Of a DNA stretch of 64,000 nucleotides, positions 1-9,358 are shown piece by piece. How positions within the stretch are numbered: position 1 is the first letter of the stretch; each line of letters begins with the position of its first letter. The notes beneath the pieces were generated by a model. It was not told the origin of the DNA and made no database searches. It saw only the letters and a list, made by a program, of their open reading frames with translations. Source of the DNA: Planctomycetaceae bacterium (lineage in GTDB: Bacteria > Planctomycetota > Planctomycetia > Planctomycetales > Planctomycetaceae); the NCBI GenBank assembly GCA_015485495.1, contig WFTL01000130.1:1-64000 (forward strand), in the 5' to 3' direction. Both the position numbers and the translations under genes were made by a program.

Positions 1-1226
1 AGCAGTTCCACCAGCGGCAGAAACAGGGCGATCACGATGAAGCCCACAATGAGCCCCAGGACGACCACCATGATCGGTTCCAGAAGACTCACGAGGCTTT
101 CCACCCGCACTTCCACTTCTTCGTCGTAGACGTCGGCCACCTTGTAGAGCATGTCGTCCAGTGCTCCCGTTTCTTCCCCCACGTCCACCATGTTCACCAC
201 CAGATCATCCACGATCTTCGATTCCCGCAGCGGCACGGCGATGGTTTCCCCTTCGCGAATGGCCGTGTAGATGTTGTCGAACGCGCGCACGAACACCGCA
301 TTGCCGGCCGTGTCGCGGGAAATGATGAGGCCTTCCAGAATGGGAACGCCGGATGCAATGAGCGTTCCCAGGGTGCGCGTGATGCGCGCAATGATGCCCA
401 TGTGGAGGATTTTTCCGATGAGCGGTATGCGCAGCGACACCCAGTCGACCACGAACGCTCCGGTCTGGTTCTTGCGCAGAATCTTGATGAAGATCCAGAA
501 GGCCAGCGGGATGATGAAGATCATGTACCAGTATTTGGCCGTCAGATCGCTGAATCCGATGAGCATCTGAGTCATCACCGGCAGATCCAGTCCGAAGCCT
601 TCGAAGATCTCTTTGAACTTCGGAATGATGAAAATCATGATGAACGACACGATCCCCACCGCCACGGAAATCACGGCGGCCGGGTAGATCATGGCGCCGA
701 TGATCTTCCGTTTGAGCGACTGGGATTTTTCCTTGAATTCCGCCAGACGCTGCAGAATGACTTCCAGCGCCCCACTGGCCTCCCCGGCCTTCACCATGTT
801 CACATACAGATTGTCGAAGGCCTTCGGCTGTCTGGCCATCGCTTCGGACAGCGTGTTGCCCGATTCGATGTCTTCGATGATGTCCATCAGAGCGTTGCGC
901 AGAGCCCCGGGTTTGTTCTGCTGTTCCAGAATCCGGAGGCTGCGGAGAACGGGCAGGCCGGCGTCCTGAAGCGTGGACAACTGGCGCGTGAACAGCGTGA
1001 GCTGCTTCGCCTTGACTCCGCCGATGGTGAAGGCCTTACGGCGTTCCGCATCCTTCGACCGGGCCGGTGCGTCTTCTTTCTTCTTCCGGTCCTTCTCGCG
1101 GATCTTGGTGACATAGAAGCCCTTTTCACGAATCATCGTCTGGGCTTCGGCTTCCGACGGCGCCTCGATCGTGTCCTTCACTTCAAGGCCCGTGCTGTCC
1201 ATCGCTTCGTACTGGAAGATTGGCAT
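1..1226 (-). CDS. pilC: Type IV pilus inner-membrane platform protein PilC (GspF family), 3' end cut by the window
   Basis: This is the polytopic platform protein on which the pilus ATPases act in the inner membrane. The ATG at 1226 opens a frame that runs to the window edge, giving 408 complete codons; family members are about 400-420 residues, so only a few residues are missing. Two T2SSF repeats are visible, at about residues 76-199 and 282-402. Membrane segments lie near 178-203, 232-250 and 385-405. The conserved pattern of 'GEASGALE' in the first repeat and 'GEETGALDDML' in the second is present. It is the last gene of the minus-strand pilB-pilT-pilB-pilC block, 685 bp downstream of the nearer PilB ATPase, so it may have its own promoter. 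GspF of a type II secretion system is the alternative, but the neighbouring PilT favours a pilus. Confidence 0.93.
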   Translation of the reverse strand, partial: MPIFQYEAMDSTGLEVKDTIEAPSEAEAQTMIREKGFYVTKIREKDRKKKEDAPARSKDAERRKAFTIGGVKAKQLTLFTRQLSTLQDAGLPVLRSLRILEQQNKPGALRNALMDIIEDIESGNTLSEAMARQPKAFDNLYVNMVKAGEASGALEVILQRLAEFKEKSQSLKRKIIGAMIYPAAVISVAVGIVSFIMIFIIPKFKEIFEGFGLDLPVMTQMLIGFSDLTAKYWYMIFIIPLAFWIFIKILRKNQTGAFVVDWVSLRIPLIGKILHMGIIARITRTLGTLIASGVPILEGLIISRDTAGNAVFVRAFDNIYTAIREGETIAVPLRESKIVDDLVVNMVDVGEETGALDDMLYKVADVYDEEVEVRVESLVSLLEPIMVVVLGLIVGFIVIALFLPLVEL

Positions 1227-1597
1227 GCCGCGGTCTCCCGTCAGATCGGCGTTCCAGGAATCAGCGGATCCGTCCCGGAGCCTGTCCGGCTGCAGGCATC
1301 CTGCCCGCCTGGCTCCGAAATTTTCAAAGGACGTCCTGACATCCTGATTCCCCTGAGACGGTACATCATGCTGAATTCATGAAGCTCTGTCCACAGTCCC
1401 GGCCGCCATGCCTCCTGCGGATTTTCCCGCAGGCCGTCCATCCGGAATTCCGGCCGGAACGGTTTCCCCGTCTGCCGATGACACCCATCCGCAGCTCAGA
1501 AGCAGTCTACCGGTCCGGCGAACGGCGTCCAGAAACGCGCAAATCTCACGGTCGTGTCGCGGCAGCGGCCGTCCGGCAGTGTTCACCCTGCCCGTTC

Positions 1598-1634
1598 CCT
1601 CACCCCGGCCCTCTCCCGGTGGGAGAGGGGGTCA
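1598..1634 (+). repeat. REP-like palindromic repeat, copy 1
   Basis: The core is CCCTCTCCC, a short GGT loop, then GGGAGAGGG, preceded by CTCACCCCGG. The same sequence returns in reverse complement at 1801-1836, so the two copies can also pair with each other around a 166-bp loop. Repeats of this general CCCTCTCCC...GGGAGAGGG form are scattered in many high-GC genomes. Confidence 0.7.
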
Positions 1635-1800
1635 GGATGCGGACTCTGGATCCGGTCTCGAACGCTTCCGGGCAGGACAATTGAAGCAACCTGTAAGGGC
1701 GACTGAAGGACAGGGCGAACGTTTTCTCCCATTCTCACCGCGAGAGAACGGGGCGGTCACAATCTCCCTCTTCCTTTGGACGAGGACCGGGCCTCACAGT

Positions 1801-1836
1801 CTCCCTCTCCCAGAGGGAGAGGGCCGGGGTGAGGGG
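1801..1836 (-). repeat. REP-like palindromic repeat, copy 2 (inverted)
   Basis: CTCCCTCTCC, a short loop, GGGAGAGGG, then CCGGGGTGAGG. This is the reverse complement of the copy at 1598-1634 with small differences in the loop. It sits just downstream of the pilB-type stop codon (minus strand), where it could stabilise the 3' end or act as a factor-binding element. Confidence 0.7.
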
Positions 1837-1911
1837 CGCTGCATCCGGAGGTTCGCGGCGGTTCCTTCGGTTCGCAGAAAACCAGCGTACCGGCCGCAGA
1901 AATCCGACCGG

Positions 1912-3618
1912 CTATTCCACGTCGTCCATGATGGTTTCGCGGACGACTTCGTCGATGGTGGTCTTGCCGTCGAAAATGAGTTTGAGGCCGGCTTCGCGCA
2001 GGGTGGTCATGCCCTGACTGCGGGCGACTTCGCGGATTTCATCGGCCGACTGTTCCGACGCGATGCAGTCGCGGATTTCGTCGGTGACCGTCAGCAGTTC
2101 GTACAGCCCGATGCGTCCCTTGTAGCCGGAATTGCTGCAGCGGGCACAGCCGCGGCCGTAGTAAAATTTGTATTTGCGGGCCGTGTCCAGGGGCAGCTGC
2201 AGTTCCATGAGCAGTTCATCGGACGGTTCGAATTCCGTCCGGCATTCCGTGCAGATGCGGCGGACCAGCCGCTGGGCCAGAATGGCTTCGACCGTGGCGG
2301 TGATCAGAAACGCGGGAACGCCCATGTCCCGCAGCCGCGTGATGGCGGTGGGCGCATCGTTGGTGTGCAGCGTGCTGAATACCAGATGTCCCGTCAGAGC
2401 ACTCTGCACGGCGATTTCGCCGGTTTCGTAGTCGCGGATTTCTCCCACCAGAATCTTGTCCGGGTCGTGCCGCAGAATGGCCCGCAGCACATTGGCGAAG
2501 GTCACTCCGACATCCGGATTGATGGGCACCTGAACGATGCCTTCGATGTCGTATTCGATGGGGTCTTCGCTGGTGATGATCTTCGTTTCGGTGTCGTTCA
2601 GTTCGTTGAGGGCCGAATAGAGCGTGGTGGTTTTGCCGCTGCCGGTGGGACCGGTCACCAGGAGAATCCCGTTGGGCGCCTTGATGAGCGACCGGAAGCG
2701 GTTGAGCGTGGTGGCATCCATGCCGATCTTGTTCAGATCCAGAGCCACCACGGTGCGGTCCAGCACCCGCATGACGACCGCTTCGCCGAACAGGGTCGGC
2801 AGCACGCTGACCCGCAGGTCGACAGGATTGCCGCCCACATTCAGTTCGATGCGGCCGTCCTGCGGCAGCCGGCGTTCGGCAATGTCCAGATCGGACATCA
2901 CCTTGATCCGCGAGACGATGGCGTTCGCCAGATGCCGCGGCGGCGGCACCATTTCGTACAGCACGCCGTCCGCCCGCACACGGATCTTGAATTCATCCTC
3001 GAACGGTTCCAGATGGATGTCGCTGGCCTGGTCGCGGATGGCCAGCAGAATCACCATGTTCAGCAGTTTCTTGATGGGAGCCGCATCCGACAGTTCTTCT
3101 TCGGAAGCCAGGTCGTAGCCGCGCACCTGCTGCTGTTCGTCTTCTTCCGAAGTCAGATCGCTGATCACATCGCTGATCGTTTCTTCGCGTTCTGAATAAT
3201 GCCTCTGAATGGCTTCTTCGACTTCGGCGGGACTGGACACCGCTCCGCGCACTTCATGTCCCAGAAAGTTGCGCAGGTCGTCCAGAGCGGCCACGTTCTG
3301 CGGGTCCGCCATGGCCACGGTGAGCACGTTGTCCTTCAGCGACACCGGCATGATGTGGTAGATCTCGGCCATCGTCTGCGGAACGATTTCCAGCACGCTG
3401 GGCGGCACGTTCGTTTCCGACAGATTGATGACCGGCATGCCCCACTGTTCGGCCAGCGCCTCGGTGACCTGCTCTTCGGTCACGTAGCCCATGCGGATGG
3501 CCACCTGGCCGATGATTTCTCCGGGACTCTGCTTCTGTTCCTCGAGAACATCCCAGAGCTGGTCGTCGGTGAGGTAACCGAGATCGACGAGAATCTGTCC
3601 GAGTTTTCGCTGGGCCAT
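1912..3618 (-). CDS. pilB: PilB/GspE-type pilus extension ATPase (copy 1)
   Basis: 568 residues, the normal length for a PilB/GspE assembly ATPase, which powers pilin polymerisation from the cytoplasmic face. An N-terminal MshEN/GspE domain covers about residues 1-140. The Walker A motif GPTGSGKTT is at about 323-331, the Asp box EDPIEY near 351-356, Walker B ILVGEIRD near 389-396 and the His box HLVFSTLHTND near 411-421. Two CxxC pairs (Cys456/459 and 491/494) form the zinc-binding site typical of PilB and GspE. An acidic linker (about 143-178) separates the N-terminal and ATPase domains. It lies 88 bp downstream of pilT. It could serve a type II secretion system instead, but PilT and PilC next to it favour a pilus. 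Confidence 0.93.
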   Translation of the reverse strand: MAQRKLGQILVDLGYLTDDQLWDVLEEQKQSPGEIIGQVAIRMGYVTEEQVTEALAEQWGMPVINLSETNVPPSVLEIVPQTMAEIYHIMPVSLKDNVLTVAMADPQNVAALDDLRNFLGHEVRGAVSSPAEVEEAIQRHYSEREETISDVISDLTSEEDEQQQVRGYDLASEEELSDAAPIKKLLNMVILLAIRDQASDIHLEPFEDEFKIRVRADGVLYEMVPPPRHLANAIVSRIKVMSDLDIAERRLPQDGRIELNVGGNPVDLRVSVLPTLFGEAVVMRVLDRTVVALDLNKIGMDATTLNRFRSLIKAPNGILLVTGPTGSGKTTTLYSALNELNDTETKIITSEDPIEYDIEGIVQVPINPDVGVTFANVLRAILRHDPDKILVGEIRDYETGEIAVQSALTGHLVFSTLHTNDAPTAITRLRDMGVPAFLITATVEAILAQRLVRRICTECRTEFEPSDELLMELQLPLDTARKYKFYYGRGCARCSNSGYKGRIGLYELLTVTDEIRDCIASEQSADEIREVARSQGMTTLREAGLKLIFDGKTTIDEVVRETIMDDVE

Positions 3619-3706
3619 GGCCGAACCGAATGCAGGAAGAAGGGACGCGGAAAATGGCCGGTCTGTTCCGAACGCGGCCGGTCACCCGGATCGGCCGCGG
3701 CGGACA

Positions 3707-4828
3707 TCAGTCATCGTATTCGTCTTCCTCATCGTCCTCATCATCGTCGAAGATGCCTCGCTTGGCCCGCTCGATCCTGGCCCGCAGTTCCCCGGGGTTG
3801 TTTGACCGCGTGATCACATCGTATTCCTCACACAGGCCGTTCTTCCAGAGATTGAACAGCGAATCGTCCAGCAGCACCATGCCGAACTTGCGCCCCGTCT
3901 GAATGGCGGAATTGATGCGGAACGTTTTGCCTTCCCGAATGAGATTCGCGATGGCGCTGGTGACGACCAGCATTTCGTAGGCGGCCACCAGCCCTTTGGG
4001 CTTGCGCGGCAGCAGAGCCTGGCTGAGAATGCCGATGATCGCGTTGGCAAGCTGCGTGCGGATCTGTTCCTGCTGGTTCGTGGGAAACACATCGATGATG
4101 CGGTCGACCGTTCCCTGGGCGCCGGTGGTGTGCAGCGTGCCGAACACCACGTGGCCGGTTTCCGCCGCCGTGATGGCCGCGGAAATCGTTTCCAGGTCCC
4201 GCATTTCCCCCACCAGAATGGCGTCCGGATCCATCCGCAGAGCCCGCCGCAGAGCTTCCGGGAACGACGGCACGTCCACACCGATTTCCCGCTGACAGAT
4301 CGTCGACTTGCGGTGTTCGTGGTAGTACTCGATCGGATCTTCCAGCGTGATGATGTGATGATCCATGTTGTGGTTCATCCAGTTGATCATGCTGGCCAGG
4401 CTGGTCGTTTTTCCGGATCCGGTCGGTCCGGTGACCAGAAACAGGCCCCGGGGACGCTGAATGAGTTCCCGGACGACCGGCGGCAGCCCCAGTTGCTCGA
4501 ATGTCAGAAACTCATTGGGAATCCGCCGCAGCACCATGCCGATCATGCCGCGCTGCTTGAACACCGCCACACGAAACCGGGCCGCATCCCCGTAGGCGAA
4601 TCCGAAGTCCGTCCCGCCGACTTCCTGCAGTTCCTGCTGGTTGCGTTCCGGTGTGATGCTCTTCATCAGAGACGTCGTGTCTTCTTTGGTGAGCGTCTTC
4701 GTTTCCAGACGAATCATGCGGCCGCCGGCCCGGACCACCGGAGGCTGGCCGACCGTGATGTGCAGGTCGCTGACCTTCTCGCGAACCACCGTTTCGAGCA
4801 GTTTGTCGATCTGAAGCTGTCGAGCCAT
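3707..4828 (-). CDS. pilT: Twitching motility retraction ATPase PilT
   Basis: 373 residues. PilT depolymerises the pilus and drives retraction. The start MARQLQIDKLLETV at 4828 is chosen because homology begins there and an AGGA lies about 10 nt upstream; the open frame extends further without similarity. Walker A GPTGSGKTTS is at about 134-143, the Asp box LEDPIEYY near 162-169, Walker B ILVGEMRD near 204-211 and the His box VVFGTLHTTGA near 227-237. The retraction signature reads AIANLIREG (about 292-300; consensus AIRNLIRE). It lacks the zinc CxxC pairs of PilB, as expected. The last 13 residues are almost all Asp/Glu, an unusual acidic tail. It lies between the two PilB-type genes. Confidence 0.94.
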   Translation of the reverse strand: MARQLQIDKLLETVVREKVSDLHITVGQPPVVRAGGRMIRLETKTLTKEDTTSLMKSITPERNQQELQEVGGTDFGFAYGDAARFRVAVFKQRGMIGMVLRRIPNEFLTFEQLGLPPVVRELIQRPRGLFLVTGPTGSGKTTSLASMINWMNHNMDHHIITLEDPIEYYHEHRKSTICQREIGVDVPSFPEALRRALRMDPDAILVGEMRDLETISAAITAAETGHVVFGTLHTTGAQGTVDRIIDVFPTNQQEQIRTQLANAIIGILSQALLPRKPKGLVAAYEMLVVTSAIANLIREGKTFRINSAIQTGRKFGMVLLDDSLFNLWKNGLCEEYDVITRSNNPGELRARIERAKRGIFDDDEDDEEDEYDD

Positions 4829-5366
4829 CGATCCTGTTTCCTGAATCCTCCGGAGACGCAGCCGTCCCCGGAATCTGTCGCGCATCGGTCGCCGGACGCC
4901 GCCCGGCTGCCGTTCGCCACACTCCCGAATCCGCCCGGCCCCGGAAAGGCTCTCCAGGCCGGATTCCCTTTTCTGCAGGAAAACCGTCTTCCCACAGGAC
5001 ACCACGTACCCAAAATGGGCGCCGCCGGAACGGCAGACTGCTGCGGATTGTGGCGATTCGGCCGGGACGATGGTACTGTCTGCGCGCCGCAAATGCAGGA
5101 AATCCGGGCTTCCCTTCCGCTTCGAGCGGCCGTGGCCGCCTGACTGGCAGAATCCGACCAGCAGAATCCGACCAGCCGCGTCTGCCGACCGTCCTGCGCA
5201 CAATACGGCCCCTGGGCGCTCAGACCGGCCCGTTTCTTCCCGGAACCGGCCACCGTTTCGCGGTGAAATGCCCCAAACAGGCACAGGCACATGGCCGGAT
5301 TCCGTTCCCGGGGCAATTCCGGCCACTGCGGCCGGGCTCCTGGTGCGAAACCACTCACACAGTGCC
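4829..5366. other. Intergenic spacer between pilT and the second pilB-type gene
   Basis: No supported gene in 538 bp. It contains a perfect 14-bp tandem duplication (5148-5175, annotated separately). A long frame running into pilT from upstream shows no similarity before the pilT start. Confidence 0.55.
5148..5175. repeat. Perfect 14-bp tandem duplication
   Basis: CAGAATCCGACCAG occurs twice back to back (5148-5161 and 5162-5175) in the spacer upstream of pilT. It looks like a recent slippage duplication. No function is evident. Confidence 0.8.
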
Positions 5367-7058
5367 TCAATGGCCCCCTTTGGCCAGCTTCTGGACTTCA
5401 GCGAGCGACGTAATGCCCTGCATGGCCTTGTCTTTGGCGTCATCGACCAGCGTTTTCATGCCGAACAGCCGGGCCTGGCGGCGGATGTTCTGAGCGGGTT
5501 CGCTGTTGAACGCCATTTCCCGCAGCGTCGAATTCATCGTCATCAGCTCGAACACAGCCCGCCGCCCCTTGTAGCCGGTGTGCTGACACGCATTGCAGCC
5601 GCGTCCCCGCACCCAGTTGCCTTCTTCGACTTCCTCCGGCGTCAGATCGAAGAACTCGATTTCTTCCGGCGACGGCTGATACGGTTCCCGACATTTTTCG
5701 CAGACGACACGGACCAGACGCTGGGCCATCACGGCCATCAGTGAACAGGCGACCAGAAACGGCTGGACCCCCATATCGATCAGACGTGTAATGGCTCCGG
5801 GCGCATCGTTCGTATGCAGTGTGCTGAAAACCAGGTGTCCTGTCAGAGAAGCCTGAATTGCCATTTCTCCGGTCTCCGTGTCCCGGATTTCGCCGACGAG
5901 GATCACATTGGGGGCCTGGCGCAGCATGGCCTTGATGATGCGGGCGAAGTCCAGGCCGATGGAGTGTTTCACTTCGACCTGGTTGATGCCCGGCAGGTAG
6001 TATTCCACGGGGTCTTCGGCCGTGATGATTTTGCGGTCGGGGCGGTTCAGTTCGCCCAGAGCACTGTACAGCGTGGTGGTTTTCCCGGATCCGGTGGGTC
6101 CGGTCACCAGAAAAATGCCGTTCGGTCTCCGGATGATGTTCTGGAACGTGCGGTAGTTGTCTTCGCTGAAGCCCAGGTTGCGGATTCCGATTTTGATGCT
6201 GTCCCGGTCGAGAATCCGCATCACGATGGCCTGGCCGTGATTCGTGGGCAGAATGCTGACCCGCAGGTCGAATTCCTTGCTGCCCATGCGGTGTTTGATG
6301 CGGCCGTCCTGAGTGCGGCGTTTTTCCGCGATGTCCATATTGGCCATGATTTTGAAGCGGGACACGAGGGCGGCCAGGAGCCGTTTGGGGGGGCTGTCGC
6401 GTTCGATGAGGACGCCATCGATGCGGTAACGGATGCGAATGCGGTCTTCGAACGGTTCGATGTGGATATCGCTGGCCCGCATCTGCATGGCTTCGGCGAT
6501 GATCAGATTGGCCAGGCGGATGATGGGGGCACTGTCGTCTTCGTCCCCGGCCAGAGCCTGGGTGGCTTCGACGTCCGTAAAATCGATCTGAGTTTCCGTG
6601 AAGTCGGAAATCATCGTGTCGACCGATTCCGTTTCGGTCTGGCCGTAGTGCCGGTTGATGGCTCCCTGGATGGATTCCATGGGGGCCATGACGACACGGA
6701 TTTCGCGGTCCAGCATGAACCGCAGCTTGTCCAGCACGTCGATGTTGTTGGGATTGTGCATGGCGATGACGACCGCATCGCCATCGACATCAACGGGAAT
6801 CACAAGGTTTTCCCGGGCCATCGATTCCGTAACCAGTTCGATGACGGAATTCGGAATCTGCCGTCCTTCCAGATCGACGAATTCATGCCCGAAGTGTTCC
6901 GCCTGGGCGCGTCCCAGGTCGCTGCTCTGAATATACCCCAGACGGACCAGGGCATCTTCGACCGTGATGCCGATGCTGGCCGCCATTTCGCGGGCCTCTT
7001 CGAGCTGGTCTTCTCCGATCGTGCCGTCATCGACGAAACGCTGCAGCCAGTCTGCCAT
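5367..7058 (-). CDS. PilB/GspE-type assembly ATPase (copy 2)
   Basis: 563 residues with the complete architecture of an extension ATPase: N-terminal MshEN-like domain (about 1-140), linker, Walker A GPTGSGKTT (320-328), Asp box AEDPVEYY (about 347-354), Walker B ILVGEIRD (386-393), His box LVFSTLHTND (409-418) and zinc CxxC pairs (Cys453/456, 488/491). The ATG at 7058 is preceded by GGGAG about 8 nt upstream on the minus strand, while an upstream in-frame start adds 15 residues without similarity. It is clearly related to, but divergent from, the copy at 1912-3618. The two may serve different pilus or secretion systems or act as alternative extension motors. It is the first gene of the minus-strand block. 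Confidence 0.92.
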   Translation of the reverse strand: MADWLQRFVDDGTIGEDQLEEAREMAASIGITVEDALVRLGYIQSSDLGRAQAEHFGHEFVDLEGRQIPNSVIELVTESMARENLVIPVDVDGDAVVIAMHNPNNIDVLDKLRFMLDREIRVVMAPMESIQGAINRHYGQTETESVDTMISDFTETQIDFTDVEATQALAGDEDDSAPIIRLANLIIAEAMQMRASDIHIEPFEDRIRIRYRIDGVLIERDSPPKRLLAALVSRFKIMANMDIAEKRRTQDGRIKHRMGSKEFDLRVSILPTNHGQAIVMRILDRDSIKIGIRNLGFSEDNYRTFQNIIRRPNGIFLVTGPTGSGKTTTLYSALGELNRPDRKIITAEDPVEYYLPGINQVEVKHSIGLDFARIIKAMLRQAPNVILVGEIRDTETGEMAIQASLTGHLVFSTLHTNDAPGAITRLIDMGVQPFLVACSLMAVMAQRLVRVVCEKCREPYQPSPEEIEFFDLTPEEVEEGNWVRGRGCNACQHTGYKGRRAVFELMTMNSTLREMAFNSEPAQNIRRQARLFGMKTLVDDAKDKAMQGITSLAEVQKLAKGGH

Positions 7059-7378
7059 AACAATCTCCCGAATCACCGGACACCGGCCGGCGTTTTCGAT
7101 CACCGGCCGGGGCGGACGAGCACGGCCCGGCGGAAATCCTGCGTTTCATCGCGCCGCAGAACTTCCACCAGCCCGGTCAGCGGCCCCTGCGGCCGCATCC
7201 GCCAGCCGGGTCATTGTACCGGCGGGCCGACGATTCGCACGCGCCGACCGGCCCCATCCGCACAGGGAAACCGAATCGATCGCGCCCGGACAACCGGGCG
7301 GTTCAGTCTGCAGACGATTCCGACCGCCGGCAGGCGCCATGCGGCCGCCCCGGTTTCGGTTCGTGGCGCCGGCCGAAT
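7059..7378. other. Intergenic spacer
   Basis: 320 bp of GC-rich sequence between the second pilB-type gene start and the oxidoreductase stop, both on the minus strand. It should contain the promoter of the pilus block, but no clear -35/-10 pair or terminator hairpin was found. Confidence 0.5.
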
Positions 7379-8761
7379 TCAGACGGTGAATCCGGGCCGG
7401 CTTGGCCGCGTCTTCAGAGCGCTCGCCTGTTCGTCTCCGATGAAGTCTTCCTTCACCGGATCCCAGTGCAGTTCGCGCCGCAGCATCAGGGCGATGTTGC
7501 ACAGATGGCAGGACGTCATCGTGCGGTGGTGCGTGTAGACATCTGAGACCGGATCTTTGCGCGCGGCCACGCAGTCGAAGAAGTTCTGCATGTGGCCCAC
7601 CGGCGTTCCCCCATACAGGTCGGCGATGACAGCATCCAGTTTTTCGTGGTCGGCCTTCGTCAGTTCTTCCACGGGACGTCCGGTGAGGCGGCCGCGATTG
7701 ACGAAAATCCGGCCTTCACTGCCTTCGAACAGGATCCCGTTGCCGAATTCCGTCTTCCCGTCTTCCGACCGGTATTCATGATTGACCGTCATTTCCGCTC
7801 CGTCCGCATACGTGAGCGTGATGTGGAATTCGGTCGCCGTGTTGAAGGCATTGGGCAGTTCGATTTCCCCGGCCAGCCAGGCCGGGAAATCGAAATTGTC
7901 GGGAACGGCCGCCGGAAACGAACCGGTTCCGGACACACGCACCGGTCCGTCGTGTTCGTGTCCCAGAGCCCACTGAGCGATGTCGATGTGGTGGGCTCCC
8001 CAGTCGGTCATCTTGCCGCCGGAATATTCGAAGAACCAGCGGAACATCTGCCGGCGTTCGTCCATGTACAGCGCTTCGGGAGCCGGGCCCAGCCACATGT
8101 TCCAGTCGAGTTCCGGAGGCGGCTGCGTGGCTTCGAACGGTCCTTCATCCGGAGCTCCGCCGATGGCCACATGGGCCCGCACATCCTTTCCCAGGTAGCC
8201 TTCCCGCACCATGGCGATGGCCTTCAGGAAGCGGCCTTCGTTTTCGGAACGCTGCTGCGTTCCCACCTGGAACACCCGGCCGGTTTCCTTCACCACCTGA
8301 GTGATCTGCCTGCCTTCTTCGATGGTCAGTGTCAGCGGTTTTTCGCAGTACACATCGGCCCCGTTTCGCAAAGCCGCGATGGCAATCGGCACATGCCAGT
8401 GATCGGGCGTCCCGATGGTGACGATGTCCGGCTTCGTTTTGTCCAGAAGATCCCGGTAGTCCGTGAACATCTGAAGACGATTGTCGAATTTCGCATTGAA
8501 TTCGTCGTTGTGCTTCTGATCCACATCGCACACCGCGATGGTCTGTCCCAGAGCCGCCGCCTTCATGGCGATGTAGCCGCCCTGACTGAACCGCCCCCGA
8601 CTGCCTCCCACGCCGATGGAAGCGACCGTGAGGCGATCTGCGGCCGACGTCCGGGCCGAAGCCGTTTTTTTCCAGAACAGCGGGACTCCAAAAGCTGCTC
8701 CCGCTGCGGCGGATGTCTGCAGGAAACGACGACGGGAGGAGGCGGATGAACGGGATGACAT
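7379..8761 (-). CDS. Gfo/Idh/MocA-family oxidoreductase with Tat signal
   Basis: 460 residues. The N-terminus has a twin-arginine signal (SSRRRFLQTSAAAG), so the protein is probably folded with its NAD(P) and exported. A Rossmann domain begins near residue 44 (TVASIGVGGSRG). The family motif CEKPLT occurs near 135-140 and a DWGAHHIDIAQWALGH segment near 260-275, as in the alpha/beta C-terminal domain. Members act on sugars, inositols and related polyols. Planctomycetes carry many Tat-exported paralogues, mostly without a defined substrate. An SD-like GAGGG lies about 9 nt upstream of the ATG. It is monocistronic here. The substrate cannot be inferred from context. Confidence 0.9.
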   Translation of the reverse strand: MSSRSSASSRRRFLQTSAAAGAAFGVPLFWKKTASARTSAADRLTVASIGVGGSRGRFSQGGYIAMKAAALGQTIAVCDVDQKHNDEFNAKFDNRLQMFTDYRDLLDKTKPDIVTIGTPDHWHVPIAIAALRNGADVYCEKPLTLTIEEGRQITQVVKETGRVFQVGTQQRSENEGRFLKAIAMVREGYLGKDVRAHVAIGGAPDEGPFEATQPPPELDWNMWLGPAPEALYMDERRQMFRWFFEYSGGKMTDWGAHHIDIAQWALGHEHDGPVRVSGTGSFPAAVPDNFDFPAWLAGEIELPNAFNTATEFHITLTYADGAEMTVNHEYRSEDGKTEFGNGILFEGSEGRIFVNRGRLTGRPVEELTKADHEKLDAVIADLYGGTPVGHMQNFFDCVAARKDPVSDVYTHHRTMTSCHLCNIALMLRRELHWDPVKEDFIGDEQASALKTRPSRPGFTV

Positions 8762-9085
8762 AAAACACCCTCAAAAATCAAGAAGGCGGCCGACGGAGTC
8801 GACCCGGGGAAGGCAGGCCGGGATGGAAGGACCGTTCCACTCCCGCCCGGACGCAGTTTCTGTGGAACGGATGCTCCACAGTAAAGCGGACGCAAAGGCC
8901 TGCCGCAAGAGTTCCTGCCGACACCGGCTGTAACGATCGGTCCGGTCAGGCAGGCTGTAGGAGGCCTCGACGGTGCGGTGCATTCGGCCGGCTCAACGTC
9001 CGATAATCCTCAGCGTTGCCCTGTCCCCTTCCCTGTCCGGCGTCTGCCGGCCGGTTCTTTCTCGACGGGAAACCCGGAGAAGCCG
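8762..9085. other. Divergent intergenic region
   Basis: 324 bp between the minus-strand oxidoreductase start and the plus-strand small gene. It must carry both promoters, but no convincing -35/-10 pair could be assigned by eye. Confidence 0.5.
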
Positions 9086-9322
9086 ATGGCCCGTTCCATG
9101 AACGTTCTGGCGCTGATTCGCGACGAACATCGCTATGTGTTTCTGTACGACGATGCCAGTCTCGACGAAGTCCTCAGCCGCCTGAGCGCATCGGCGGCCG
9201 ATCCGGAACTGGAATTCACCTGGTATGACGCGGCGGTTCTGTCGCAGCGCGTCCGCCGCATGGCCCAGGAACTCGAACAGGCCGAACAGACGCCGATCGA
9301 AGACTGGCCCTTCGCGGCCTGA
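9086..9322 (+). CDS. Small conserved-looking protein, 78 aa, function unknown
   Basis: ATG with GGAG about 8 nt upstream. The protein (MARSMNVLALIRDEHRYVFL...) is soluble, acidic and has no Cys, signal peptide or membrane segment. Its codon use matches neighbouring real genes. It ends 36 bp before the xerC start on the same strand, so the two are probably co-transcribed. I do not recognise a domain. An internal Met at residue 5 is an alternative start. Confidence 0.7.
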   Translation: MARSMNVLALIRDEHRYVFLYDDASLDEVLSRLSASAADPELEFTWYDAAVLSQRVRRMAQELEQAEQTPIEDWPFAA

Positions 9323-9358
9323 CCGGCCCGCGAACCTCCAAAAAGCAATCACTGCCAG

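Larger units (their letters stand above)
1227..1911. other. Intergenic spacer between pilC and the pilB-type gene
   Basis: No convincing gene lies in this 685-bp stretch; the long open frames here lack domain signatures and good start sites. It carries two copies, in inverted orientation, of a REP-like palindromic repeat (annotated separately at 1598-1634 and 1801-1836). No clear promoter for pilC could be picked out by eye. Confidence 0.6.
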
